A stretch of 57,036 nt of DNA from SAT2750 sp964476375 (GTDB lineage: Bacteria; Planctomycetota; Planctomycetia; Pirellulales; Pirellulaceae): positions 1-57,036 of the forward strand of contig CAYYZW010000320.1 in NCBI GenBank assembly GCA_964476375.1. The letters run 5' to 3'. The notes below the pieces were generated by a model. That model saw only the letters and a program-made list of their open reading frames with translations. It was not told the DNA's origin and did not search any database. This document shows, piece after piece, positions 9,210 to 17,602 of the stretch; position 1 is the stretch's first letter; the number at the start of each line of letters is the position of its first letter. The position numbers were made by a program, and so were the translations under genes.

Positions 9210-10217
9210 TCAGGGAACACGTGCCGGAAGCCGGGTCACGTCAACATAAACATGGTTACCTTCATTACGACGGGCCAACCGGGCCAGGAAATTCTCTCCA
9301 CCCTGGGGCGGACCAATACCAAACTGGATCGCGTAAATCGATGCCCCCACGGACTGGTTTCGACGACAGACCCTCTCCATCTCCTGGATTGTCATCACCG
9401 GCTGCTCTGCATCGGTGAGAAAAAACACCACGTCTGGATTCATCTTGAGTGCAAGCAACAGGGCGTCCTCATGTCGAGTGGTCCCGCTGGCCACGATGCC
9501 CCGTATGTGTTCGGTCGCCAGTTGCCGGTTCTGCTTGTCGGCAAAAAGCAGCTTCGGCGGACGCGGGTAGAAAGGGTTCAGGATGGTGGGTTCATTGTTG
9601 TAGAAGATGACCTGGAACTGCTGTGTTTCACCCAGGTCCTGAAGGGAGCGAACCATCTGTGCCTTGGCCGCCGCCAGGGGGCGCCCCTCCAGGGCACTCA
9701 TGCTGGCCGACCGGTCAAAAACGTAAAGGAACCGCGACCCCTTCGCCTTGACCCCAAAGACCCCGGTCTCCACTGCGTACTCGCCTGTCTCCCTGCCGCC
9801 TTGAGATTGAAGCAGGGCCTCGACCGGGTCCTGCTGGGGCCCCCCGGACAGGCTGATACTCTCCTGGCCTGCCTCCGGAAGGCTCCCGGGCAGGGAGAGT
9901 TCCAGCTCGGCCGGGGACGAGAGGGCCGATGCGGCCGGGGACTGGGCGGCAGCTGAGTCCGGGGAATCCTCGGCGGCATAATATTCCGTCCGTTCGCCCT
10001 GGTGCTGGACCAGGACAATACCGCCAGAACGTTCGACTGTCTCGACGATTCCACGAGGAAGATGCCGCACAAGCAGGCCCAGCAGCAGCAGGATCGAGAC
10101 GTGTAATCCCAGTGAATACAACCACGCACCCCGGCGGCGGCGGGTAAAGTCCGGTCGCCTGCTCTTCTCTCCAAGATCGCCGCCAGCCTCTTGCGTCACG
10201 CGCTCAGGGGACGGCAC
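9210..10217 (-). CDS. VWA-domain protein with a TonB-like membrane anchor
   Basis: 335 residues from the GTG at 10217, which has AGAGAGG 7 bases upstream; a TTG at 10241 is the alternative. After a basic N-terminus there is one membrane helix, WLYSLGLHVSILLLLGLLV. It contains Ser35 and His39 in the SxxxH spacing known from the TonB anchor that contacts ExbB/ExbD. A Ser/Ala/Pro/Glu-rich periplasmic linker follows (about 80-140). The C-terminal half is a von Willebrand factor A domain with the MIDAS start FDRSASMS (Asp168, Ser170, Ser172) and a later FLTDAEQP loop. First gene of the operon. The domain calls are clear; the role as an ExbBD-driven transducer is inferred. Confidence 0.82.
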   Translation of the reverse strand: MPSPERVTQEAGGDLGEKSRRPDFTRRRRGAWLYSLGLHVSILLLLGLLVRHLPRGIVETVERSGGIVLVQHQGERTEYYAAEDSPDSAAAQSPAASALSSPAELELSLPGSLPEAGQESISLSGGPQQDPVEALLQSQGGRETGEYAVETGVFGVKAKGSRFLYVFDRSASMSALEGRPLAAAKAQMVRSLQDLGETQQFQVIFYNNEPTILNPFYPRPPKLLFADKQNRQLATEHIRGIVASGTTRHEDALLLALKMNPDVVFFLTDAEQPVMTIQEMERVCRRNQSVGASIYAIQFGIGPPQGGENFLARLARRNEGNHVYVDVTRLPARVP

Positions 10218-10269
10218 ACGAGTACCTCTCTTTGTTGCCAAGGGGATCCATCAGGCCAGCGCCAGCCGT

Positions 10270-10298
10270 ATTCTAGAAGTGCCCCGGTAGGGCGGCAA
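10270..10298 (-). promoter_or_regulatory. Sigma-70-like promoter of the VWA-ExbBD operon
   Basis: On the minus strand TTGCCG (10298-10293) and TAGAAT (10275-10270) are separated by exactly 17 bases. The predicted start of transcription is about 45 bases before the GTG at 10217. This is a visual match only. Confidence 0.5.
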
Positions 10299-10439
10299 CG
10301 TGAAGTGTTTTTGTCGACAGATTGCCACTCACGACATCGGACTCCCCGCCTTTAGTTCAGCGCACGAAACTGATAACCTCAAAAAAGTAGTCCTCCACCA
10401 GACAGGACAGGCCGGTTGTTTTGTAGCGGAGCCGCTCTC

Positions 10440-11024
10440 GTGCAGATCATCAACTATCCTCACCCGACACTCAGGCACAAGTCCAAGGTGATTCACCGTG
10501 TCGATGCCGAACTTCGGGACATCGTGAGGGAGATGTTCAGCCTGATGTACGAAGCCAAGGGAATCGGCCTGGCCGCCAACCAGGTCGATTTGCCATTAAG
10601 GCTGTTTGTCATCAACAGCGAGGGAGATCCGGAAGAAGGGGAAGAGCTGGTCTTTATCAACCCGGTTATCAGCCAGCCGGAAGGACAGGCCGAGAGCGAG
10701 GAAGGGTGCCTGAGCATTCCAGGTGTTTCCGCCCCGGTTTCGCGCCCAAGCCAGATTCACGTGGAAGCCTATAACCTGCAGGGAAAACAATTCCGTGCCA
10801 CCCTCTCGGACATCATGGCCCGTGTCGTACAACATGAGAATGACCACCTGGACGGGATCCTGTTCACCGACCGTGTCGCGACTGCCAACAAGCTGGACCT
10901 GGAGCAGACGCTGGATGAACTTGCCATTGAATTCCAGTCACAACGGGATCGCGGGGATATTCCTGATGACAAGCAGATCCTTGCCCGCCTGGCGGAATTT
11001 GAAAAACGATACTGCGCGAAGTAA
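10440..11024 (+). CDS. def: Peptide deformylase
   Basis: 194 residues from the GTG at 10440, which has GGAG 8 bases upstream and begins the usual MQIINYPHPTLR. It removes the formyl group from the initiator methionine of nascent proteins. All three family motifs are intact: GIGLAANQ (41-48), EGCLS with the metal-binding Cys90, and HENDH (His132, Glu133, His136), supplying two more metal ligands and the catalytic Glu. Length is normal. It lies 30 bases upstream of fmt, the standard def-fmt pair that adds and removes the formyl group. Confidence 0.95.
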   Translation: MQIINYPHPTLRHKSKVIHRVDAELRDIVREMFSLMYEAKGIGLAANQVDLPLRLFVINSEGDPEEGEELVFINPVISQPEGQAESEEGCLSIPGVSAPVSRPSQIHVEAYNLQGKQFRATLSDIMARVVQHENDHLDGILFTDRVATANKLDLEQTLDELAIEFQSQRDRGDIPDDKQILARLAEFEKRYCAK

Positions 11025-11054
11025 CCAGAGAAAACCTCTGCTGGGTGGTGACGA

Positions 11055-12005
11055 ATGCAACTCGTTGTGATGGGAACCGGCCCGTTTGCCGTACCGATGT
11101 TCCAGGCACTGGCCCGGTCGGACCATCAGCTGCTGGCGCTGGTCACCCGTCCTGATCGACGTGCCGGTGGTCGCAAACCAGTCCCTAACCCGATGCGAGA
11201 GGCGGCCGCCACGCTTAATATTCCAGTGCTGGATCCGGAAGACATTAACCAGCCACATGCCCGGCAGCAGCTGGAGGAACTCCAGCCGGACCTGCTGGTG
11301 GTCTGCGATTATGGCCAGATCCTCTCTGCAGAAATACTCCAGGTCGCCCCACTCGGTGGTATCAACCTGCATGGCTCGCTTCTTCCCCGCTACCGGGGGG
11401 CTGCTCCCGTGCAATGGGCCATCATCCATGGCGAATCGACAACCGGCATTTCTGTCATTCACATGACCCCCCGGCTCGATGCGGGACCCTGCCTGGTCCA
11501 GCAATCGACCCCGATCGGCCAGCAGGAAGACGCCGGACAGCTCGAACCACGACTGGCCCTGCTGGGAGTGGATCCCGTGATCGAGGCGATCACCATGCTC
11601 GGGAAGTGGGATGGCCGGTCGGATATCGGCATCGCCCAGCTGGAAGAGCATGCAAGCCCGGCACCACGGCTTCATCGCCAGGACGGCGTCATCAACTGGT
11701 CTCAGTCAGCCATTCAGATTGCAGACCGCATCCGGGGCCTGAAACCCTGGCCTGGCAGCTTCACCCACTGGCTCCGGGATGCGGACCCACAACGGTTGAT
11801 TATCGAGCAGGTGCAGGTTGCCGTGGCTACCAGCCGTCACACACCCGGCCAGGTCCTGGACCTGGATGCAGAGGGAATCCACGTTGCCACCGGGGATGGC
11901 CTGATCGTCATCACGCAGCTCAAGCCAGCCGGTAAACGGACCATGACCTCGGCAGATTTCCTGCGGGGATATCCCCTGGCGGCAGGAAACCTGCTGGGAT
12001 CGTGA
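11055..12005 (+). CDS. fmt: Methionyl-tRNA formyltransferase
   Basis: 316 residues, the usual size. It transfers a formyl group from 10-formyl-tetrahydrofolate to Met-tRNA(fMet). The N-terminal Rossmann-like domain begins LVVMGTGPFAVPMFQAL. The formyl-binding motif is GINLHGSLLPRYRGAAPV, with the conserved Asn, His and later Asp in MTPRLDAGPCL. The C-terminal OB-fold domain covers the last third (from about KPWPGSFTHW). It forms an operon with def. Confidence 0.95.
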   Translation: MQLVVMGTGPFAVPMFQALARSDHQLLALVTRPDRRAGGRKPVPNPMREAAATLNIPVLDPEDINQPHARQQLEELQPDLLVVCDYGQILSAEILQVAPLGGINLHGSLLPRYRGAAPVQWAIIHGESTTGISVIHMTPRLDAGPCLVQQSTPIGQQEDAGQLEPRLALLGVDPVIEAITMLGKWDGRSDIGIAQLEEHASPAPRLHRQDGVINWSQSAIQIADRIRGLKPWPGSFTHWLRDADPQRLIIEQVQVAVATSRHTPGQVLDLDAEGIHVATGDGLIVITQLKPAGKRTMTSADFLRGYPLAAGNLLGS

Positions 12006-12060
12006 AAGCAACTCCGTCTTCATTCTTCCTGCTCACCCTCGCCGGCTCAGATCAAAACAG

Positions 12061-12089
12061 TTGACAAGTTTCCATCGCCGTTAAAAACT
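12061..12089 (+). promoter_or_regulatory. Possible promoter of nagB
   Basis: A perfect TTGACA at 12061-12066 is followed by an A-rich -10 region (AAAACT at 12084-12089, spacing 17). It lies about 60 bases before the nagB start. The -10 match is weak (3 of 6). Confidence 0.4.
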
Positions 12090-12147
12090 AGCTGGTTCTG
12101 GACTTTCTACAGGAGTCCCCACGGAAAAGGCGTGAAGGCGGAATTTT

Positions 12148-12924
12148 ATGGAAGTTATTATCCAGGACGGTTATGAGAAGATCAGCCGTCACGCAGCCCA
12201 GGTTGTTGCACAAACCCTGATTGACAAGCCGGATGCCGTGCTGGGTCTGGCCACGGGCAGTACGCCCCTTGGGCTCTACAAGGAGTTCATCCGGATGCAC
12301 AAGGAGGAGGGCCTGGATTTCTCCCAGGTGACCACTTTTAACCTGGACGAGTACGTGGGATTGTCCAGGGAGCATTCGCAGAGCTACCACTACTTCATGC
12401 ACGAGAACCTGTTCCAGTACATCAATATCTCGGAACACAATATTCATATCCCGTCGGGCACGACAGACAATTACCCGGCATTCTGCAAACAATACGAAGA
12501 GCGAATCGTGGAATGCGGCGGCATTGACCTGCAGATCCTTGGCATCGGATCGGATGGGCATGTGGCGTTCAACGAACCGGGCAGCTCACTTGGGTCGCGG
12601 ACCCGTGTCAAGACGCTCACCAGCCAGACGATCGATGATAATGCCCGCTTCTTTGATTCTGCAGACGAGGTTCCCGTTTACTCGGTGACGATGGGCGTGG
12701 GAACGATCCTGGAAGCAAGAAAGATCATCCTGCTTGCCAACGGGGCCAGCAAGGCAGGGGCCGTGGCGGCAGCGATCGAGGGTCCGGTTACCAGCATGTG
12801 CACGGCCAGCGCCCTGCAAATGCATCCTGACACCACTTTCCTGATCGACCATGAAGCGGCAGGAGGACTGAAGATGACCGAGTATTACCAGTGGATTCAG
12901 GACAAGATGCCAGGCGCTCCCTGA
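12148..12924 (+). CDS. nagB: Glucosamine-6-phosphate deaminase
   Basis: 258 residues. It converts glucosamine 6-phosphate to fructose 6-phosphate and ammonia, connecting amino-sugar use to glycolysis. Seen are the phosphate-binding LGLATGSTPLGLY, the catalytic NLDEYVGL loop, and the family signature ILGIGSDGHVAFNEPGS with the essential Asp and His. The length fits the short NagB class, which often lacks the allosteric C-terminus. There are no N-acetylglucosamine transporter or deacetylase genes next to it, so it appears to stand alone. It converges with proB, 97 bases apart. Confidence 0.94.
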   Translation: MEVIIQDGYEKISRHAAQVVAQTLIDKPDAVLGLATGSTPLGLYKEFIRMHKEEGLDFSQVTTFNLDEYVGLSREHSQSYHYFMHENLFQYINISEHNIHIPSGTTDNYPAFCKQYEERIVECGGIDLQILGIGSDGHVAFNEPGSSLGSRTRVKTLTSQTIDDNARFFDSADEVPVYSVTMGVGTILEARKIILLANGASKAGAVAAAIEGPVTSMCTASALQMHPDTTFLIDHEAAGGLKMTEYYQWIQDKMPGAP

Positions 12925-13021
12925 TGCCCGGGTGTCCGAATCCCGGCAGCACTTTGACCCACTGGCGTGCTGGAATTCCATCTGGAAAGAATGCCTGGGA
13001 GCCGCTGTCTCGACCACGGCC

Positions 13022-14179
13022 CTAGGATTCTCCACCATCCAGTTCCAGCAGTGCCAGGTTGTCCCGGTGCACCACCTCCTCGTAAGGCTGGTGACCGAGA
13101 ATCTCGGGGATACGATCCGATTGCACTCCCTGGATACGGGTGACCGCTTCGGCATGGTAATTGGACAGTCCCCGGGCAAACTCCCTGCCGTCCGGTTCAC
13201 ATATTTCCACCACCCCGCCCTTGTCAAATTCTCCCTCGACTCGCGTAATGCCAATCGCCAGCAGGCTCGATCCTTCATCGCGGATCGCCCGGTGCGCTCC
13301 CTCGTCAACATGCAGGCGTCCACGGGACTGGGCCGAAAAACGCAACCATTTTTTCCGCGAGCTGAGTGCCTTTCCCTGGCTGACAAACAGTGTCCCCAGT
13401 GTCTCTCCCTCGATAATCCGGCTGAGCACATTCTCCTCGTGACCACTGGCAATGATCACCTGTTCCCCGGCGGTTGTGACAATCTCGGCAGCCTCCAGCT
13501 TGCTGACCATGCCTCCCCGGCCCGGCCCTTCCCAGACGGTGGACGCGAAACCACGGACCTCCTCGTTCCATTCACTCACGAGTCGCACCACGTCGGTCGC
13601 CTCACTTCCCGGGTCCCCGTCATAAAGACCATCCACATCGGAAAGGATGACAAGCAACTCTGCTCCCAGCATATTCGTGACCAGGGCCGCGAGGCGGTCG
13701 TTGTCACCAAAGGTGGTCATGAGTTCATCCACCGCAACCGTATCATTCTCGTTGATGACCGGGATAGCCTTGAACTCCATCAGCGAGAAGAGCGTGTTTC
13801 GCACGTTCAGGTAGCCGGCCCGGTCATCCAGGTCCTTGGCGGTCAGCAGGACCTGGGCGGCATGCCGGCCATGCTGCCGAAAAGTCCGGTCATACGCCTC
13901 GATCAGCTTGGCCTGGCCCACGGCAGCAACCGCCTGCAGACGAGCCAGGTCCGTGGGGCGCTCATCCAGCCCCAGTTCGCTCATCCCCGCCCCGACCGCT
14001 CCGGAACTGACAAGCACCACCCGGCGACCCTGGGAGACAAGCTCGTTGATCTGTTCGGCAAGCCGGGCGATACGGCCGTCGTCCAGATAACCACTGTCAC
14101 CGGTGACCACCCGCGTGCCGACCTTGACGACAATCGTGCGGGCCCCGTCAGCAACTTCTTTTCGTAAGATGTCAGCCAT
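13022..14179 (-). CDS. proB: Glutamate 5-kinase
   Basis: 385 residues, full length with a C-terminal PUA domain. It phosphorylates glutamate in the first step of proline synthesis. The amino-acid kinase domain shows TIVVKVGTRVVTG at the start, VVLVSSGAVGAGMSELGL, the glutamate-binding PVINENDTVAVDEL, and FGDNDRLAALVTNMLGAELLVILSDVDGLY. The PUA domain spans about residues 280-360. The gamma-glutamyl phosphate reductase gene (proA) is not adjacent. The start is the ATG at 14179. Confidence 0.95.
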   Translation of the reverse strand: MADILRKEVADGARTIVVKVGTRVVTGDSGYLDDGRIARLAEQINELVSQGRRVVLVSSGAVGAGMSELGLDERPTDLARLQAVAAVGQAKLIEAYDRTFRQHGRHAAQVLLTAKDLDDRAGYLNVRNTLFSLMEFKAIPVINENDTVAVDELMTTFGDNDRLAALVTNMLGAELLVILSDVDGLYDGDPGSEATDVVRLVSEWNEEVRGFASTVWEGPGRGGMVSKLEAAEIVTTAGEQVIIASGHEENVLSRIIEGETLGTLFVSQGKALSSRKKWLRFSAQSRGRLHVDEGAHRAIRDEGSSLLAIGITRVEGEFDKGGVVEICEPDGREFARGLSNYHAEAVTRIQGVQSDRIPEILGHQPYEEVVHRDNLALLELDGGES

Positions 14180-14522
14180 GGCGTGCTTTCCAGCCTTTCC
14201 CAGGCAGGGCTTTCCCGTTTTCTTCAGGATAATCCAAGTCTCCGCTGAGTGTCAGGCCTCCTTCTCCAATGCCCGTGACGGAAAAGAGCCGGTTGTGGAA
14301 ATCAGAACTCATTCATAAAATGCAGGCTGCGTATGGGAGTGCCCGGCAGGAGGCCGGGACCTGGTTCACCAACCCTGGTGAATTGAGCATTTTTTGACCA
14401 CGTCGCAGGTGTGCTCCCTGTCCTCCTTGCTGCATGGCCCGGTATTTGATTGCCAGGCGTCTGAACCGGGTGCCAGGCAGGACATTGAAAATACAAAACG
14501 CTGGCGGAATTGAAGCTTGCCG
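14180..14522. other. Divergent proB/purF intergenic region with hairpins
   Basis: About 340 bases without a convincing gene. It holds a small hairpin (CCCGG...CCGGG, 14342-14358) and next to it TTCACC (14365-14370) pairing with GGTGAA (14377-14382), followed a few bases later by TTTTTT (14390-14395). This resembles a weak plus-strand terminator or attenuator upstream of purF. Confidence 0.45.
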
Positions 14523-16115
14523 ATGAGTGAGATTCATCACGAGTGTGGCGTCGCTGCGATTTTTCATCTTCGCTCCGAAACACCCAGCCCCCTGTGCGTG
14601 GAACAGGGTCCCGAGCAGATCTCGCGACTGATGCCGCGCATGCTGCAGGATATCCAGAACCGTGGCCAGCTGGCCGCCGGGATCACATCTTTTAATCCTG
14701 ATCGCCAGCAGCTGATCGATACGCACAAGGATATCGGCTCGGTCAGTGAGGTTTTCCGCCTGTCCCATCGCGGTAAAAGTGAAAGCCTGATGCAGGAATA
14801 TTCCGGTCGAGCTGCCATCGGCCATGTGCGGTATGCCACCTGTGGACAGGAAGACCGCAGCTATGCCCAGCCCTTCGAAAGGCACCACCTGGAAAAAAAC
14901 AAGTGGTTTAGCTTTGCCTTTAACGGCCAGCTCGCAAATTACAGCCAGTTGCGTGACAGGCTGCTGAGCGGGAACGACCACCACCTGACCCGGGAAACCG
15001 ATACCGAGATTATCATGCACGAGATCAGCCGCGAGCTGTCCGGGGACAACCGGCCATCGCTGTTTTCGGTCATGCAGAGTATCAGCCGTCGTTTTGACGG
15101 AGCCTACAGCCTGGTTTTCCTCAACGCTCGAGGAGAAATGCTGGTCGCTCGAGACCCGCTTGGTATCAAGCCCCTGTGCTATGCGACGGATGGCTCGTTG
15201 TTTGCCGCTGCCAGTGAGAGCGTGGCCCTGCTGAACATCGGCTTCTCTCCGGAGCAGATCAAGTCGCTCGCACCGGGGCATGCAATTACCATCGCGGATG
15301 GCGCAATCAAACTAGAACAGTACGCCGAGACCTCCGGCAGTGCACATTGTTTTTTCGAGTGGATTTACTTTGCCAACGTCGCCAGCTCGATGGACGGGCG
15401 AAGTGTTTACCTCTCCCGCACAGAGCTTGGCAACGAGCTGGCACAGCTTGAAAAGGAGGACGGGTCCATACCGATCGACGAAGACACGATCGTGGTACCG
15501 GTACCGGATACGAGCAAGGCCGCAGCGGATGCCATGGCCTACCAGCTCGGAATCCCCTGCCGGGAAGGACTGATTCGAAACCGTTACGCCGGCCGGACTT
15601 TTATCGAGGGGGGATCTGAACGGAAGAAGAAAGCCTCCACCAAGTACACACCACTACGCGAGGTGCTTAACGGAAAACGCGTTTTCCTCGTGGAAGACTC
15701 CATCGTCCGCAGCACCACGATGCGAGTCCTGTTGAACCGGATCCGGGATTTTGGAGGGGCCAAGGAAATTCATGTCCGGGTTGCCTGCCCACCGATCGTC
15801 GCACCCTGCTTCTATGGAATTGACATGTCAACCGTCGACGAGCTGTTTGCACCACAGTTCCTTGACTCGGGCTCCCTGACGGACGAGTCCCAGGAGGAAA
15901 TGGCAAGGACGCTCGGTGCCGACTCGCTTCGCTACCTTCCGGTCGAGTCGATAGCACGGGCAACCGGTTTTGATGTAAACCAGCTTTGCCAGGGCTGTAT
16001 CACCGGCTCCTATCCAACCGAGTGGGGACAACAGCTCTACCAGATCGCGCAGTCCAGTGGAGGCAGCGGCGGGCAGCGCACCTACGAGGCCGTCAGCAAC
16101 ACGATCCGCTCATGA
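14523..16115 (+). CDS. purF: Amidophosphoribosyltransferase (Fe-S type)
   Basis: 530 residues from the ATG at 14523; an in-frame TTG at 14517 is an alternative start. It makes 5-phosphoribosylamine from PRPP and glutamine, the first step of purine synthesis. The N-terminal class II glutaminase has its nucleophile Cys8 in HHECGVAAI after a 7-residue propeptide, as in maturing PurF proteins. Other glutaminase motifs are HVRYATCG and FNGQLANY. The PRPP loop is LVEDSIVRSTT (389-399). Cys276, Cys429, Cys489 and Cys492 (in HCFFEW, APCFYGID and LCQGC) match the four ligands of the 4Fe-4S cluster in Bacillus-type PurF. Confidence 0.9.
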   Translation: MSEIHHECGVAAIFHLRSETPSPLCVEQGPEQISRLMPRMLQDIQNRGQLAAGITSFNPDRQQLIDTHKDIGSVSEVFRLSHRGKSESLMQEYSGRAAIGHVRYATCGQEDRSYAQPFERHHLEKNKWFSFAFNGQLANYSQLRDRLLSGNDHHLTRETDTEIIMHEISRELSGDNRPSLFSVMQSISRRFDGAYSLVFLNARGEMLVARDPLGIKPLCYATDGSLFAAASESVALLNIGFSPEQIKSLAPGHAITIADGAIKLEQYAETSGSAHCFFEWIYFANVASSMDGRSVYLSRTELGNELAQLEKEDGSIPIDEDTIVVPVPDTSKAAADAMAYQLGIPCREGLIRNRYAGRTFIEGGSERKKKASTKYTPLREVLNGKRVFLVEDSIVRSTTMRVLLNRIRDFGGAKEIHVRVACPPIVAPCFYGIDMSTVDELFAPQFLDSGSLTDESQEEMARTLGADSLRYLPVESIARATGFDVNQLCQGCITGSYPTEWGQQLYQIAQSSGGSGGQRTYEAVSNTIRS

Positions 16116-16137
16116 CGGCACCGGACTGCCAGCGTGA

Positions 16138-16785
16138 TCACCCGTCCACTCGCACAAATCTCGACCGGTAGACCGGTTCATCATTGAGACGCACGCGCCG
16201 CTCAAAGTGTGTCCGGTAATCCATGTCGTGCTCCGCCTCCCTCGGCTCCACGGAAAAGGGGCCTTCCAGTTGTGGAATCCCCTCGAGCAGCTCCAGGGCT
16301 CCCTGGTAATACTCCTGGACATCGGTCCAAAAATGGAGCTCCCCTTCCGGCTTCAGAACGCGTACCACCTGTTCCAGGAAGGAGATGTTCATCACCCTTC
16401 GCTTGTGGTGTCGTTTCTTCCACCAGGGATCGGGGAAATAGACATGCACTGCCTCCACGCTCTCGCTAACCAGTCGCCGCTGAAATAATAGCTGGGCATC
16501 CCCCACGACCACCACGGCGTTCGTACGCTGGCGCCTCGCGAGCCGTGCGGCGGCAAAGCGGGCGTACTTTCGGGCAATCTCGATCCCCAGGTAATTACGT
16601 TCCGGATATTCTCCCGAAACGGTTTCCAGGAACAGCCCCTTTCCGCTGCCAACCTCGATCTCCAGGGGCCCCGGGGATGGAAACAGGCCTTCCATCGACA
16701 AGCCGTCAGGGAACTGTTCCGCATCAGCCAGCGTACTGGACAGATCCAACCCGTCATCGTTCTTGCGAAGAGCGCGGCGACCCAT
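16138..16785 (-). CDS. trmB: tRNA (guanine-N7-)-methyltransferase
   Basis: 215 residues. It methylates G46 in the variable loop of tRNAs using S-adenosylmethionine. The SAM-binding motif is IEVGSGKGLFLE, followed by YLGIEIARKYA. The TrmB hallmark HVYFPDPWWKKRHHKRRV is complete, and ELHFWTDVQEYY follows. It lies 14 bases downstream of the FabZ-like gene on the same strand and is likely in one transcript with it. The plus-strand neighbour purF converges with it. Confidence 0.94.
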   Translation of the reverse strand: MGRRALRKNDDGLDLSSTLADAEQFPDGLSMEGLFPSPGPLEIEVGSGKGLFLETVSGEYPERNYLGIEIARKYARFAAARLARRQRTNAVVVVGDAQLLFQRRLVSESVEAVHVYFPDPWWKKRHHKRRVMNISFLEQVVRVLKPEGELHFWTDVQEYYQGALELLEGIPQLEGPFSVEPREAEHDMDYRTHFERRVRLNDEPVYRSRFVRVDG

Positions 16786-16799
16786 GTTTGTTGGCAGCC

Positions 16800-17321
16800 C
16801 TAACCATTGATCATCGCCTGCACCGCGGCGATGGGAATCGGAATCCCCTTGAGAATCCCCTCCACGCAGATGGAATTATCCACCACTCCCTGAAAGCGAC
16901 ATACAATCAGGCGGCCGCGGCGCACACGGACCATCTGGCAGATCAGGACAAGTCGGTCGCCAGGGGTGACTGGATCTCGAAAACGGACTTCTTCCAGTCC
17001 TCCAAAACCGATCATGTCGGCACCGAGCAGGTCATTCCGCTGGCAGAAAAAACTACAGCACTGGGCGATTGCCTCGAGCATGATGACACCTGGCATCAAT
17101 GCAAACTGTGGCATGTGGCCGCGAACCCAGAATTCCTTGTCGGTGATATCCTTGTAACCAACACAGGAATAATCCTCGAGGTTTTCATAGACAACCGCGG
17201 TCAGCTGCGCCATCTCAAAACGCTGGGGATTCATCCTGGCGATCTCATCCGCATCGGCGATCGGTGTCTCCATGTCAATCTGGGACAGATCGACGATCAG
17301 GTCCTTGGAAACCACAGTCAA
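16800..17321 (-). CDS. FabZ-like 3-hydroxyacyl-ACP dehydratase
   Basis: 173 residues, hot-dog fold. The FabZ active-site helix region FWVRGHMPQFALMPGVIMLE carries the catalytic His (GHMP) and Glu (MLEAIAQ). The last strands (DPVTPGDRLVLICQMVRVRRG) match FabA/FabZ. It would dehydrate 3-hydroxyacyl-ACP in fatty-acid or related chain synthesis. The N-terminal 40 residues (MNPQRFEMAQLTAVVY and before) extend beyond a typical FabZ of about 145 residues. The start is a TTG at 17321 or a GTG at 17315, both close to a GAGG. Its position near a halogenase-like and a chorismate-lyase-like gene leaves open a role outside bulk fatty-acid synthesis. Confidence 0.82.
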   Translation of the reverse strand: MTVVSKDLIVDLSQIDMETPIADADEIARMNPQRFEMAQLTAVVYENLEDYSCVGYKDITDKEFWVRGHMPQFALMPGVIMLEAIAQCCSFFCQRNDLLGADMIGFGGLEEVRFRDPVTPGDRLVLICQMVRVRRGRLIVCRFQGVVDNSICVEGILKGIPIPIAAVQAMING

Positions 17322-17385
17322 ATATCCTCAATCCGCAGTTCGATGCACTCGGTTCATACCAAAACACTTCCCGGGATATCCCTGG

Positions 17386-17484
17386 TCAGGTCTTGATCTT
17401 CTTTCGCTTCATCTTGCGGGCCCGGTTGTTGGCCGGACGACTGCCATGATTTGCTTTTTTCAGCTTGCGCCGGGGCTTTGCCAT
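17386..17484 (-). CDS. 32-residue basic protein resembling ribosomal protein bL37
   Basis: A very short gene: ATG at 17484, stop at 17386, with a GGAG 11 bases upstream. About half the residues are Lys or Arg. The segment KKANHGSRPANN resembles, from memory, the KANHGKRPN-type ending of the small ribosomal protein bL37 described from mycobacterial ribosomes. Here a further basic tail (RARKMKRKKIKT) follows. It lies between the radical SAM gene and the FabZ-like gene on the same strand. Strong charge, a compact start and the motif argue for a real gene. The link to the ribosome is an inference that needs a profile search. Confidence 0.6.
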   Translation of the reverse strand: MAKPRRKLKKANHGSRPANNRARKMKRKKIKT

Positions 17485-17602
17485 CGCTCTTGAATCTCCG
17501 CTGAAAACCATCGGATAGGGACAGGCCACCCTTTTCGACCTGCCAACACGGGAGCCTTCTAGATTATCACGAACTCCGCCAACTGAGAAGGGCGAGAAGA
17601 AT

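Noticed and set aside
10356..10413. tRNA-like TTAGTTCAGCGCACG with CTCCACCA near its end
   Set aside because: Resembles a D-arm and a CCA end, but no anticodon stem, no GTTCGAATC T-arm and no pairing acceptor stem could be drawn.
12932..14167. Long open frame antisense to proB
   Set aside because: Glutamate 5-kinase on the minus strand has all its motifs and explains the region. The plus-strand frame has no recognisable domain; high GC makes long antisense frames common.
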